The notes below the pieces were generated by a model, which worked only from the letters and a program-made list of their open reading frames with translations, searched no databases and had not been told where the DNA came from. Positions 41,048 to 49,435 of a DNA stretch of 64,000 nt are shown piece by piece (position 1 is the stretch's first letter; each line of letters begins with the position of its first letter). Position numbers and translations under genes: made by a program. Location: the NCBI GenBank assembly GCA_963929535.1, contig CAWVIZ010000005.1:1-64000 (forward strand), written 5' to 3'. This DNA is from Pullilachnospira sp963929535 (GTDB lineage Bacteria > Bacillota > Clostridia > Lachnospirales > Lachnospiraceae).

Positions 41048-41828
41048 ACGTAAGGACATTTTTAAGACTCCGGAATATCGTCATATTGAGGAGAATCTGG
41101 ATGATATCCTGAAGGAATTGGAGGAGGATGAAGAATATAAGGATCTGACCCTGCCGGATGAATGGGATCGGGAATTCCGGGAGGTAATGGAGAACGCTCA
41201 GAAAGAATCCAGGAAAAAGAGAAAACACAAACAGATCCTGGCTGCGGCTGCTGTCTTGGTGGTACTGATTGGAGTTTCAGGGGTAGGACTTAGAACCAAG
41301 GTGGTACAGGGTGATGGGATATTGGAGTTGTTTGAGAGTAGTGTGGAGATTGGAGATAGAAGATATATCTTTCATGGTACTGATAGCAAAATCGAATTTG
41401 GTGAAGATGATTTTCCGGAAGTGAGCTTTGAAGGCGAGACATTAGAGGCATTAAATGAACAAATATATGAAGAATTGAAAAGGCCTTTCTTTAGAGTGAA
41501 TTGGATACCAGAAGCGTTTGTCTTAGACTCTGCAATATATAATAGGCAAATGGGTATTTTGAATATTGAATTTTCAAATGAAGAAAAAAAAATATTTATA
41601 TCACAACAATTGATTCAGGATGAAGAGATTAAATATAACATTACGGAAGAAACTAAAGTCGATACGATAAATAATGAGAATTTGAATCAGAATATAGAAA
41701 TATATGGTGATTTGACAAACGGTGGTTTGATATTCACAATAGAAAAAAGTAATGTTAGATTGGATTGTAGCGTTACGATTTCTAAGGATGAATGTAAAAA
41801 AATGGTAGAGTCTATTGAATTTAGATAA
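41040..41828 (+). CDS. Membrane anti-sigma-like protein
   Basis: A 262-residue protein: an acidic cytoplasmic part (residues 1-60), a membrane helix at about 66-86 (ILAAAAVLVVLIGVSGVGL) and an extracellular domain of about 175 residues that looks like DUF4367-type sensor domains of anti-sigma factors. It would hold the sigma factor at the membrane until an outside signal releases it. The DNA changes sharply at about 41,290: the part for the outer domain is much richer in A/T and uses ATA/TTA codons, unlike the first 250 bases, which suggests a mosaic origin. Confidence 0.75.
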   Translation: MGRRKDIFKTPEYRHIEENLDDILKELEEDEEYKDLTLPDEWDREFREVMENAQKESRKKRKHKQILAAAAVLVVLIGVSGVGLRTKVVQGDGILELFESSVEIGDRRYIFHGTDSKIEFGEDDFPEVSFEGETLEALNEQIYEELKRPFFRVNWIPEAFVLDSAIYNRQMGILNIEFSNEEKKIFISQQLIQDEEIKYNITEETKVDTINNENLNQNIEIYGDLTNGGLIFTIEKSNVRLDCSVTISKDECKKMVESIEFR

Positions 41829-41845
41829 TGATTGAGAGGAATGCT

Positions 41846-42337
41846 ATGAAAAAGGGGAAAAAATTTATTGGTTTATTAGTTACTTTTGTATTACTGTTAA
41901 TGCAGGCAACTGTGGTAATGGCAGAGGAAAAAGAATGGTATGAGTTGAAAGAAAAACCATTGGATGAAATAGTTATAACGAACGAAGATTTCAACTCAGA
42001 AGTAGAGATTACACCATATACAAGATATATTATGAACGTAACTTTAACATTAGCTAAGTTATCGTCCAGTAGCTTGAATATGCGTTCAGAAGTATTTTGC
42101 ATTGAATCCGTTTCAAAAATAACAACAACCTTTGATTTACAAAAAAAGTCTGGAAGTAAATGGGTTTCAGTTGGAACTGGAAGTGTGTCACAAAGCAATT
42201 CAGACCATATGTATAAAAGCATGACGGCATCAGGAGTATCTTCTGGAACATATCGTTGTGTGGCGACAACAACAGTTACAGGAAAAACTGGATATACAGA
42301 AACAGTTAGCGGAATTAGTGGAACAATTACACTTTGA
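41846..42337 (+). CDS. Secreted DUF6147-like protein
   Basis: A 163-residue protein with an N-terminal signal peptide (KKFIGLLVTFVLLLMQATVV, cleavage near AMA-EE at residues 26-27) and a mainly beta, Ser/Thr-rich mature part with SGSKWVSVGTGSVSQS and SSGTYRCVATTTVTGKTGYT. This matches small secreted proteins of Lachnospiraceae with no known role (DUF6147-like). ATG 41846 has GAGAGGA 7 bases upstream. It is AT-rich like the preceding sensor domain and probably belongs to the same transferred module; it may be the ligand or client of the sensor. Confidence 0.7.
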   Translation: MKKGKKFIGLLVTFVLLLMQATVVMAEEKEWYELKEKPLDEIVITNEDFNSEVEITPYTRYIMNVTLTLAKLSSSSLNMRSEVFCIESVSKITTTFDLQKKSGSKWVSVGTGSVSQSNSDHMYKSMTASGVSSGTYRCVATTTVTGKTGYTETVSGISGTITL

Positions 42338-42361
42338 AAAAAATTTAGAAGAATTACCACC

Positions 42362-42390
42362 TTGTCAAACACCCATGTCCATTGTATAAT
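42362..42390 (+). promoter_or_regulatory. Strong promoter directly before a terminator
   Basis: TTGTCA (42362-42367) and TATAAT (42385-42390) are 17 bases apart. A terminator hairpin begins 9 bases later. Confidence 0.65.
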
Positions 42391-42399
42391 AGACCAAAA

Positions 42400-42440
42400 G
42401 TGAAAGGCGTCACCCAATCAGAGTGGCGCTTTTCCTTTTT
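42400..42440 (+). terminator. Intrinsic terminator
   Basis: AAAGGCGTCAC pairs with GTGGCGCTTTT, followed by CCTTTTTG. It may end the sigma operon or attenuate transcription from the promoter just upstream. Confidence 0.75.
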
Positions 42441-42558
42441 GAAGGATTATCCATTTTCCGGACGGGGGAGATCCTCTCCTTTGCATTCATGCGGGGAATT
42501 TGGCAACTGCAGAGACGAGACATTGATGCTGATTGCAAAAGACATATTTGCTTTTGAT

Positions 42559-42606
42559 ATTGTGATTATTAACACAATATCAAAAATCCGTTTGGAGAAA
42601 TATAAT
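42559..42606 (+). promoter_or_regulatory. Palindromic operator and promoter of the HTH gene at 42.6 kb
   Basis: ATTGTG-N8-CACAAT (42559-42578) and TATAATTGTA (TATAAT 42601-42606) have the same spacer and the same distance as in the paralogous locus at 17.1 kb. Confidence 0.6.
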
Positions 42607-42627
42607 TGTATCAGCACACAAAAGGTG

Positions 42628-42876
42628 GTGATTACGATTATCAGTTATGAACCTATGTGGGAAACCATGAAGCGCAAGAACATTTCTCAATATCGGCTGC
42701 TGAAGCAGGGAATTGACAACAAGACTCTGGACACACTTAAAAGCAATGGAAATATCACTGTGAGAACGCTGGAGACAATCTGCAGGATCCTGGATTGCAA
42801 AGTCAGTGATGTGATCACATTTACAGACAGGGAGAAGGAAGAGGGACCTCCGGAACAACAGGATTTTCGGGGTTAA
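42628..42876 (+). CDS. HTH_26/Cro-CI-type small regulator, paralogue of the 17.2-kb gene
   Basis: An 82-residue DNA-binding protein: PMWETMKRKNISQYRLLKQG, DNKTLDTLKSNGNITVRTLE and ICRILDCKVSDVITFTD align with the protein at 17,194 along the whole domain. GTG 42628 follows AAAGGTG and is supported by matching residues upstream of the PMWETM block in both copies. It lies between the sigma set and a truncated sigma-like gene and has its own dyad operator, so it is likely self-regulated. Confidence 0.8.
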   Translation: MITIISYEPMWETMKRKNISQYRLLKQGIDNKTLDTLKSNGNITVRTLETICRILDCKVSDVITFTDREKEEGPPEQQDFRG

Positions 42877-43421
42877 CCTTCCGAATGCGGCGGAGGAAAA
42901 GTGAGAGCCGGTGAAAGCTCCGCTTTCAGCCTGCATGGCAAAAAATGGAGAAATCGTGAGAACAGGCCGTGTATGAGAAGTATAAGACCGTTATTTACCG
43001 TTACGTGGTCAAAAGATTTCCGGATGCGGATGAACGTCAGTGTCATCGGATTTTGAAAAGGGTCTGGAAACTGGCGTCTGCAGAGTGGGAAATCCTGAAG
43101 GATAAGCCGGAGAGGGAGAGAGCGGCATGGCTTCTGGCGGCAGCAGAGATTGAGATTCAGAAAGCAGAAATATCCGATAGTTGGAGCGCTCAGGAACTTA
43201 AGCATTTTGAAAATCGTCCGGAAAGCGACTGACGTATTTTCGGGCAAAATGAAAATGAAACGGAAGAGTAAAAGCGGGAGGGTGCCGCGCATAAGGACCG
43301 TCATGGATCGGTCTTGATGCGCGGCACCCTCTGATTTTCGCTTATTTTTCTTTGCGCCTGCGGCTGCCTGCCCCAACAGCATAATGGCGGTCAGAACCAC
43401 GGCTGTCAGCTTCTTTTTCAT
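42873..43421 (-). CDS. Possible secreted small protein, frame runs through a hairpin
   Basis: ATG 43421 has AAGGAA 10 bases upstream and begins MKKKLTAVVLTAIMLLGQAA, a convincing signal peptide, then a basic AGAKKNKRKSEG segment. At codon 30 the frame enters a long hairpin (43278-43333) and goes on as the antisense of the truncated sigma gene, which is not protein-like. The true gene may have been short, with its end lost or replaced. Real extent unknown. Confidence 0.3.
   Translation of the reverse strand: MKKKLTAVVLTAIMLLGQAAAGAKKNKRKSEGAAHQDRSMTVLMRGTLPLLLFRFIFILPENTSVAFRTIFKMLKFLSAPTIGYFCFLNLNLCCRQKPCRSLPLRLILQDFPLCRRQFPDPFQNPMTLTFIRIRKSFDHVTVNNGLILLIHGLFSRFLHFLPCRLKAELSPALTFPPPHSEG
42969..43232 (+). 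CDS. Truncated sigma-like protein (region 2 only)
   Basis: An 87-residue product beginning with YEKYKTVIYRYVVKRFPDAD and RQCHRILKRVWKLASAEWEI aligns with the first 80 residues of the sigma factor at 40,544 (IYRY, spacing, and WLLAAAEIE against WLLYVANLE), but there is no region 4. It could be a decoy that binds core RNA polymerase or an anti-sigma, or a decayed gene. The GTG start is not well supported by a ribosome binding site. Confidence 0.5.
   Translation: MYEKYKTVIYRYVVKRFPDADERQCHRILKRVWKLASAEWEILKDKPERERAAWLLAAAEIEIQKAEISDSWSAQELKHFENRPESD
43278..43333. terminator. Long hairpin between convergent genes
   Basis: GAGGGTGCCGCGCAT(A) and (A)TGCGCGGCACCCTC are near-perfect 14-bp arms with an inner GGACCG/CGGTC(T) stem. 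It probably ends transcription from both sides. T-tracts are weak. Confidence 0.6.
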
Positions 43422-43571
43422 AATTTGATGATTCCTTTCTGTTAAAAATAGATTTCCTTTTTTCTGCCCGGGCTGCCGCGCGAAACCCGTCAGTCCGGTG
43501 AAGGGTTTTCCTGTATTGATAAAACTGTTCCATCAGCCGGAGAAAAATGCAACAGACAAAGAGCAAAGCAA

Positions 43572-43600
43572 GTGACGATTCATTTTCTCTCTGATATAAT
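43572..43600 (+). promoter_or_regulatory. Candidate promoter of the two-component operon
   Basis: GTGACG (43572-43577) and TATAAT (43595-43600) are 17 bases apart, 103 bases before the regulator start. No gene was seen on the + strand in 43233-43702. Confidence 0.5.
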
Positions 43601-43702
43601 GGAATCGTCCGGGCATCAGGCTTTGGATATACAGTTTAATAAGGAAGAGAACGCGGCTGTAGGACTTGCGGACCGCGGATATTTTCATGGGATGGTGAAG
43701 AG

Positions 43703-44380
43703 ATGAACAGAATATTGATCATAGAAGACGATGAGGATCTTCGGGAGGGCCTGACGTTTTCCCTGGAGATGGAGGGATATGAAGCGGCAGGCTGCGGGAC
43801 AAAGCGGGAAGGAATGGAGCTGCTGAGAAAACAGCGATGGGATCTGCTGATCCTGGACTGTAATCTGCCGGATGGCAGCGGATATGATGTTTGCGTGGAG
43901 GCAAAGGAGATCGGGACCGTGCCGATCCTGATGCTGACGGCCAGAGATACGGAGATGGACGAGGTGAAGGCGCTGGAGCTGGGGGCGGCAGACTATATGT
44001 CCAAGCCCTTTTCCCTGGCGGTCTTAAAGGCCAGGATCCGGAAGATCTTCCAGGGAAGACAGCCGGAGAACCGGCTGGTATCCGGGGGGATCGCCCTGGA
44101 TAAGGATGCCTGCAAGGTCTGTAAGGATGGGCGGGAGGTGGCCTGCAGCAGGGTGGAATATCAGCTTCTGGCGTATTTTATGGAGAACCGGAACCGGGTG
44201 CTGTCCAAGGAGCAGCTTCTGGCCCGGGTGTGGGACAGCCAGGGAAAATACGTGGATGAGAATACCCTTTCGGTTAATATCCGCCGGCTGAGAGGAAAGA
44301 TTGAGGATGACCCTTCAGAGCCCAGAAGGATCCGGACGGTTCATGGAATCGGTTATGTCTGGAAGGAGGGAGAAGAATGA
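43703..44380 (+). CDS. OmpR-family response regulator
   Basis: A 225-residue regulator: receiver domain 1-118 with acidic pair ED at 8-10, phosphoacceptor D52 (LILDCNLPDG) and K101 (YMSKPF); winged-helix DNA-binding domain 125-225 with LLAYFMENRNRVLSKEQLLA and DENTLSVNIRRLRGKIE. It overlaps the kinase gene by ATGA. The operon kinase-regulator-ABC transporter resembles BceRS-BceAB-type systems that answer to cell-wall antibiotics or peptides; it probably controls the transporter genes. Confidence 0.93.
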   Translation: MNRILIIEDDEDLREGLTFSLEMEGYEAAGCGTKREGMELLRKQRWDLLILDCNLPDGSGYDVCVEAKEIGTVPILMLTARDTEMDEVKALELGAADYMSKPFSLAVLKARIRKIFQGRQPENRLVSGGIALDKDACKVCKDGREVACSRVEYQLLAYFMENRNRVLSKEQLLARVWDSQGKYVDENTLSVNIRRLRGKIEDDPSEPRRIRTVHGIGYVWKEGEE

Positions 44381-45291
44381 CAGGGATTTTTGCTGTTCTT
44401 TGCGCGGCGCTGACATTCGGCTGCGCCTGGGGATGGTACCGGAACAGAAAGATGTATCGGGTGATCGACCGGATGATGGACGAGATCCTGGATGGAGAGC
44501 CTGTTTCCCGGTCAGATATCAGGGAGGGGGAAATTTCCGCCCTGGCTTCCAAGGCCAGGAGGATCCAGGAAAAAGTGGATTTGGGGATACACCGGGCAGA
44601 GGAGGAGAAGGAGCAGGTAAAAAGCCTGATCTCCAATATGTCCCATCAGCTGAAAACACCTCTGGCAGGGCTGATGATGTACCGAGAGCTTTTGGAAAAT
44701 GAAACTCTGGATGCCGGAAAACGGAGGATTTTTCTGAAAAAAATGAAGCAGCAGACGGAAAAGCTGGACTGGATCCTGCGCTCTCTGTTCAAGATGGTGA
44801 ATCTGGAGCAGGGAGCCGTTGTGTTTGAGGCCCGGCCGCTGCCCCTGAAGGATACCCTTCTGGACGCTGTGACGGCTGTGTGGGATAAGGCGGATAAGCG
44901 GAAAATCTCCATAGAGACCCGGCCCTTTTCACCCTGTCAGCTGTGGCACAACCGGAAATGGACGGCGGAGGTATTTGTGAATATCCTGGAAAACGCGGTG
45001 AAATATACGGAACCGGGAGGAAAGATCACCATCCGTATCCGCCCTATGGAGCTGTACACAGAGATTGCCGTGACAGATACGGGAAGGGGAATCCCAAGGG
45101 AGGAGCTGACGGAGATTTTCAAGCGCTTTTACAGAAGTCCGGAGGTGGAAAATATGGAGGGCTCCGGTATCGGCCTGTACCTTTCCCGGCTGATCCTGGA
45201 GCATGAAAAGGGGTATATCACTGTGGCTTCTGTTCCGGGAGAGGGGAGTACCTTCTCCGTTTTCTTACAGAACTGTCAGAATCAGGAGTAA
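44377..45291 (+). CDS. Sensor histidine kinase without extracellular sensor domain
   Basis: A 304-residue kinase with one clear membrane helix at residues 3-20, a short HAMP-like linker, the phosphorylated H90 in SNMSHQLKTP, and ATP-binding boxes: N box in FVNILENAVKYT, G1 in VTDTGRGIP, F box in FKRFYRS and G2 in GSGIGLYLSRLI. There is no outer domain, so it probably senses through the neighbouring transporter, as in Bce-type systems. Confidence 0.92.
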   Translation: MTGIFAVLCAALTFGCAWGWYRNRKMYRVIDRMMDEILDGEPVSRSDIREGEISALASKARRIQEKVDLGIHRAEEEKEQVKSLISNMSHQLKTPLAGLMMYRELLENETLDAGKRRIFLKKMKQQTEKLDWILRSLFKMVNLEQGAVVFEARPLPLKDTLLDAVTAVWDKADKRKISIETRPFSPCQLWHNRKWTAEVFVNILENAVKYTEPGGKITIRIRPMELYTEIAVTDTGRGIPREELTEIFKRFYRSPEVENMEGSGIGLYLSRLILEHEKGYITVASVPGEGSTFSVFLQNCQNQE

Positions 45292-45422
45292 AAAATGTCA
45301 CAGCGGTGAAAGATTTGCCTGCTAGGATTACAGTAAAGGTTCCGAAGAGGCGGGGCGGGAAGCTCCGGCCGGATGGCGGAGACAAAGCTTCGGGACATTC
45401 AGAAAAGGGAAGGAGCTTACAC

Positions 45423-46124
45423 ATGGAAATACTGCAGGTAAAACAGATCCATAAAATTTACGGAGAAAAAGAAAATCAGGTACATGCCCTGAGGGATGTA
45501 TCCTTTTCGGTGAAGCAGGGAGAATTTATCGCTATTGTGGGTACCTCCGGGTCGGGAAAAAGTACGCTGCTGAATCTGGTGGGCGGGCTGGATACGCCCA
45601 CCGGGGGACAGATCATCATCAGGGGGCACGATATTGCGGTGCTGAAACGGAAAGAACTGACGGTTTTCCGCAGAAGGAATATCGGGTTTGTGTTCCAGAA
45701 TTACAGCCTGATGCCGGTGCTGAACGTGTATGATAATGTGGCGCTTCCGGTGACCTTTGACCGGGGGAAGCATGTGGACCACGAGTATATCCGGGAGATT
45801 TTAAAGGAGCTGGGAATCTGGGACAAGCGAAAGAGGTATCCCAATGAGCTGTCCGGCGGACAGCAGCAAAGGGTAGCGCTGGCACGGGCACTGGCCAGCA
45901 AGCCGGCGGTGATCCTGGCAGACGAGCCCACCGGGAATCTGGATTCCCGTACCACGGTGGAGGTGATGGGCCTGCTGAAGGAGAGCAGCCGCAGGTATCA
46001 CCAGACGATCCTGATGGTAACCCATAATGAGGCTCTTGCTCAGGCCTGCGACCGGGTCATCCGCATCGAGGACGGGCAGATCCTCAGGGCGGAAGAAACA
46101 GGGAAAGGCGGTGAGGAGGAATGA
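45423..46124 (+). CDS. ABC transporter ATPase, MacB/BceA-like
   Basis: A 233-residue ATPase with Walker A GTSGSGKSTLLNLVG, signature LSGGQQQRVALARALA, Walker B VILADEPTGNLD and H-loop VTHNEALAQ, typical of ATPases that work with FtsX-type permeases. ATG 45423 follows GGGAAGGAG by 7 bases; a frame to 45306 is not family-like. It starts 131 bases after the kinase gene, so it may have its own promoter. Confidence 0.93.
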   Translation: MEILQVKQIHKIYGEKENQVHALRDVSFSVKQGEFIAIVGTSGSGKSTLLNLVGGLDTPTGGQIIIRGHDIAVLKRKELTVFRRRNIGFVFQNYSLMPVLNVYDNVALPVTFDRGKHVDHEYIREILKELGIWDKRKRYPNELSGGQQQRVALARALASKPAVILADEPTGNLDSRTTVEVMGLLKESSRRYHQTILMVTHNEALAQACDRVIRIEDGQILRAEETGKGGEEE

Positions 46125-48802
46125 AAAATACCGTTCGTCTGGCACTGGCCAATCTGAAATACTATAAAAAGCAGACGGCTGCCCTTTTTGTGGGAATCCT
46201 GCTGTCGGCGGCGCTGCTTACCGGCGTGGGATCTCTGTTCGGAAGCGGGAAGGCGGCAGCCAGAGAAAATGCCCGCAGGGAGTACGGAGACTGGCATTAC
46301 GAGATGCGCTGTGATTTCCCATGGATGGAGGAATTTGAGAAAAATCCCCGGGGAAAGGGATTCCAGGTGGAACAGTACGGTGTGGAGACTGTGCGGAAAG
46401 CCATTTCCCAGCCTTTTAATATTCAGTATGTCTATGGGGATCCCGGCTATCTGGAGATGATGGGACGCCGGATTCTGGAGGGACATTATCCCCAGACAGA
46501 GCAGGAGATCGCTGTGGATGAGCAGACGCTTGGCAATCTGGGAGTATCCGGCGGTCTGGGAAGTCAGGTGACGCTGGATGGAGAAACATTCACCTTATGC
46601 GGTATTCTGACAGAGATGCCCCAAAGGATCGGGGAGCTTCTGGGGGATCATATGCAGGTTTTTGTCTGTGAATCCCTGGATTACGGGATGAACGGAAGTT
46701 TTCTGTATCTGAAATTCGAGGAATCCCGTCCGGTATACGATCAGATGGAGGCATTTGCAAAGACCTTCGGAGTGGATGGCAGCAGTACTGCCAGAAACAG
46801 CGGACTGGCCGGATACGTAGGCGGTGAGAAGGAGTCGGTTACTCTGCGGCAGATTGCGGCGGCGTTTACGGATCCCTCTCTGGGGATTCCCTGGGTCTGG
46901 GGGATGCTGAATGAAAATGAGGCGCTGACGGAAGGGGCGGTTCTGCTGGCTCTGGCACTGTTTTCGGTATTTATCATCTACAGTATTTTCCAGGTTTCCC
47001 TGCTGAAACGTCTTTCCCAGTACAGTGTGATGCAGACTTTGGGAATGACGGATGTCCAGGCTTTTGGAATGCTGGCCGTGGAACTGCTGATGATCTTCGC
47101 GGCGGGATACGGGGCAGGGGCAGCTCTGGGAAACGGAGCGGCTGCACTGATCTACCGGAGAGTGGGGCGGATCTTTATTACCCGGAATGTGACGCTGCAC
47201 AGCGGAGTGGATACCTCGGCAAATACCGCGCAGCTTTCCGTATCGGATCTGCCGGATGCGGGAACGTTTTATGTAAACTGGAAAGTCCTCTGGATGGGGG
47301 CGGCCTTCCTGGTGCTGGTACTGGCTGCGGTCAGCTTTCTTTTGATGAGACGTATGCGGAAGCTTACCATCCGCCAGATGCTTGTAAGCGATACGGGAAA
47401 AAGGAAACGGAACCGAAAGATCTTCAGCCTGAAACGGGAGAATCTTACAGGGATCCTGACAAAACGCTTCATGTTTTCCCGGAAGGGAACCTTTGCGGGC
47501 GTGCTGCTGTCTCTGTCCGTGGGAGGGGTGATTTTTCTGGGAGCGGTGTACGTGGCGGAAAATACCAGGATCAACAATGAACTGACCTTCAAGGCGGATG
47601 ATGGTCTCGGTTCCGATATCCAGGTATATGAAGAGCAGGGCAGTCTTAAGGATACGATTCCTCAGGAGACGGCAGATCGTCTGGAAGAGATTTCCGGGCT
47701 GGAGGCAGTAATGCCGGTCCGGTATCTGCTGGGAGAGATCCCACTGGAGGACGGAGCCTTCCGGTGGCCGGAGTATTTTCCGGAAACAGCCGAGGAGGAG
47801 GGATTTGATCCGGATCCGGAGCTGATGGAAAAGTATAATGGCCAGATCGTCCGGACAGGAGAGGACGATTACCGTATCAAAGTGAATATTTACGGATACG
47901 ATGACGCCATGCTGGAGAATCTCGGCGATTATCTGCTGGAGGGAGAGATCGATCCCCAACGGATGCGGCAGGAAAATACAGTGATCCTGAAAACGCTGAT
48001 GGACGGACAGGGAAATTACGATGGAATTGACATTGCCGCGGGGGATACCCTGCGTCTGAAAACACCCGGGGATCCTCAGGCCGATGGGGAGATACTGAAA
48101 TTTCTCGGAGAAGAGGAAGCGTATCAGGAGCAGGAACTGACGGTGGACGCCGTGGTCAGCCGTCCGCTGGCCAAAGTGGAGACGTTTATCGGGGGCAGCA
48201 GTTCTGTGGATATCATTATGACCAATGAACAGATGGAGGAGAACTTTGGAATTTCCGGATACCAGACCATCAGTATTTCAGTGAAAGACGGAGCGGACGC
48301 CAAGGCGGCGGCCGATGAGATCCGCCGGGAGGTGTCAGGCATCAGCGGCTGTGTGGTCAGGGATTATTCGGCGCAGATCGAAGCACAGAATCTGTATCTG
48401 GATCAGCAGATGATGTTTTTTGTGGGGATCGCGGTGGTGCTTCTGGCCATCAGTCTGCTGCATATCATGAACAGCATGCAGTATCTGGTGGCGGAAAGGC
48501 GGTATGAGTTTTCTGTTCTCCGGGCTATGGGGATCACGGATGCGGGATTTCTGAAGATGCTGGTAAAGGAAGGGCTGCGCTATGGAATCTATGCCAGCCT
48601 GGTGATGCTGGTACTGTATGGAGGGGTACAGAGGGTTCTGCACTATTTCCTGGTGCATGTATACCTCTATCTGCATCCCCAGGGAGCTGTCTCCCCAATA
48701 TACGTAATGGGAATGGCGGCGCTGAATCTGGTGCTGTGCACGGGCGCCATGGCCGCCTCCGGGAGAAGTATTCTGGGAAAATCCATACTGGAGCAGATGT
48801 GA
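46121..48802 (+). CDS. FtsX-family ABC transporter permease, large
   Basis: An 893-residue permease with two FtsX modules. Hydrophobic segments lie near residues 17-38, 270-295, 320-345 and 385-410, then around 455-475, and three or four in the last 130 residues; large outer domains fill 45-260 and 480-760. This size is greater than BceB (about 650) and closer to lantibiotic-resistance or lipoprotein-type FtsX permeases. Mechanotransmission or removal of a peptide antibiotic is likely by family; substrate unknown. It overlaps the ATPase gene by ATGA. Confidence 0.9.
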   Translation: MKNTVRLALANLKYYKKQTAALFVGILLSAALLTGVGSLFGSGKAAARENARREYGDWHYEMRCDFPWMEEFEKNPRGKGFQVEQYGVETVRKAISQPFNIQYVYGDPGYLEMMGRRILEGHYPQTEQEIAVDEQTLGNLGVSGGLGSQVTLDGETFTLCGILTEMPQRIGELLGDHMQVFVCESLDYGMNGSFLYLKFEESRPVYDQMEAFAKTFGVDGSSTARNSGLAGYVGGEKESVTLRQIAAAFTDPSLGIPWVWGMLNENEALTEGAVLLALALFSVFIIYSIFQVSLLKRLSQYSVMQTLGMTDVQAFGMLAVELLMIFAAGYGAGAALGNGAAALIYRRVGRIFITRNVTLHSGVDTSANTAQLSVSDLPDAGTFYVNWKVLWMGAAFLVLVLAAVSFLLMRRMRKLTIRQMLVSDTGKRKRNRKIFSLKRENLTGILTKRFMFSRKGTFAGVLLSLSVGGVIFLGAVYVAENTRINNELTFKADDGLGSDIQVYEEQGSLKDTIPQETADRLEEISGLEAVMPVRYLLGEIPLEDGAFRWPEYFPETAEEEGFDPDPELMEKYNGQIVRTGEDDYRIKVNIYGYDDAMLENLGDYLLEGEIDPQRMRQENTVILKTLMDGQGNYDGIDIAAGDTLRLKTPGDPQADGEILKFLGEEEAYQEQELTVDAVVSRPLAKVETFIGGSSSVDIIMTNEQMEENFGISGYQTISISVKDGADAKAAADEIRREVSGISGCVVRDYSAQIEAQNLYLDQQMMFFVGIAVVLLAISLLHIMNSMQYLVAERRYEFSVLRAMGITDAGFLKMLVKEGLRYGIYASLVMLVLYGGVQRVLHYFLVHVYLYLHPQGAVSPIYVMGMAALNLVLCTGAMAASGRSILGKSILEQM

Positions 48803-48917
48803 GATGGCCTGCAGCCGCCAGCGCTTAAGGGGCATTCGGGTTGTCCGCTGTCCGGAGGAGGATGCTGCGTGCCAGCGGTATAGCAGTATGGGCTGGTGCT
48901 GGCTGAAACAGAATGCA

Positions 48918-48981
48918 GATCCCGCTGCAAAACCAGCGGGATCCCGGGGCGGGACAGGGGAGAGAACTTCCCCTGTCCCAT
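48918..48981. terminator. Two hairpins between convergent genes
   Basis: GATCCCGCTG/CAGCGGGATC (48918-48943) is the recurring palindrome; GGGACAGGGGA/TTCCCCTGTCCC (48951-48980) is a perfect 11-12-bp stem. They probably separate the permease gene from the anti-sigma gene. The remainder of 48803-49006 is GC-rich, gene-free sequence. Confidence 0.65.
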
Positions 48982-49006
48982 CCTGAGAAGCCGGAAAGAT
49001 GAACGG

Positions 49007-49435
49007 TTACTCCTCTTCGGCGGACTCCGATATGGAGAGGGAAGCTTCATCGGCTTCGCTGTCTGTCTGCAGCTCCGCCTCAAAGGATTCTTCCTCCGGG
49101 GAAGCGGCGGCGCCGGGAGTAAAGGTGATGGTGGTTCCGTTTTCCATCTGGTAAACGTTTTCTTTCCCGTCGATTTCTTCAGCCCGGTATTCTTTCCCGT
49201 CAATGATAACTGTAAAGTATCGCAGCAGACGGTTTCCGGTGGCGGCGTTTACAGCAATGGTGGAGCCTGCCAGCGCAATGGCTCCGGCCGCCAGCACAGC
49301 CAGGCGCCGGGCGATGAATCTTTTGGGACGGCGTGTTTTTCTGCTTTCTGTCATATGATAGACCTCCTCCAGACAGGCGGATGAAGCATGCACCTGTGAG
49401 AAGGTTTCTTTAAATTGGCTTTGATTGGTTTTCAT
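49007..49435 (-). CDS. Membrane protein downstream of ECF sigma factor, possible anti-sigma
   Basis: A 142-residue protein: cytoplasmic N-terminus (1-42), one membrane helix at about 44-64 (RRLAVLAAGAIALAGSTIAV) and a short outer tail with FTVIIDGKEYRAEEIDGKEN and an acidic end. It overlaps the sigma gene by 26 bases. Position and topology suggest an anti-sigma or a sigma-regulated partner, although no zinc anti-sigma motif (HxxxCxxC) is visible. Confidence 0.6.
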   Translation of the reverse strand: MKTNQSQFKETFSQVHASSACLEEVYHMTESRKTRRPKRFIARRLAVLAAGAIALAGSTIAVNAATGNRLLRYFTVIIDGKEYRAEEIDGKENVYQMENGTTITFTPGAAASPEEESFEAELQTDSEADEASLSISESAEEE

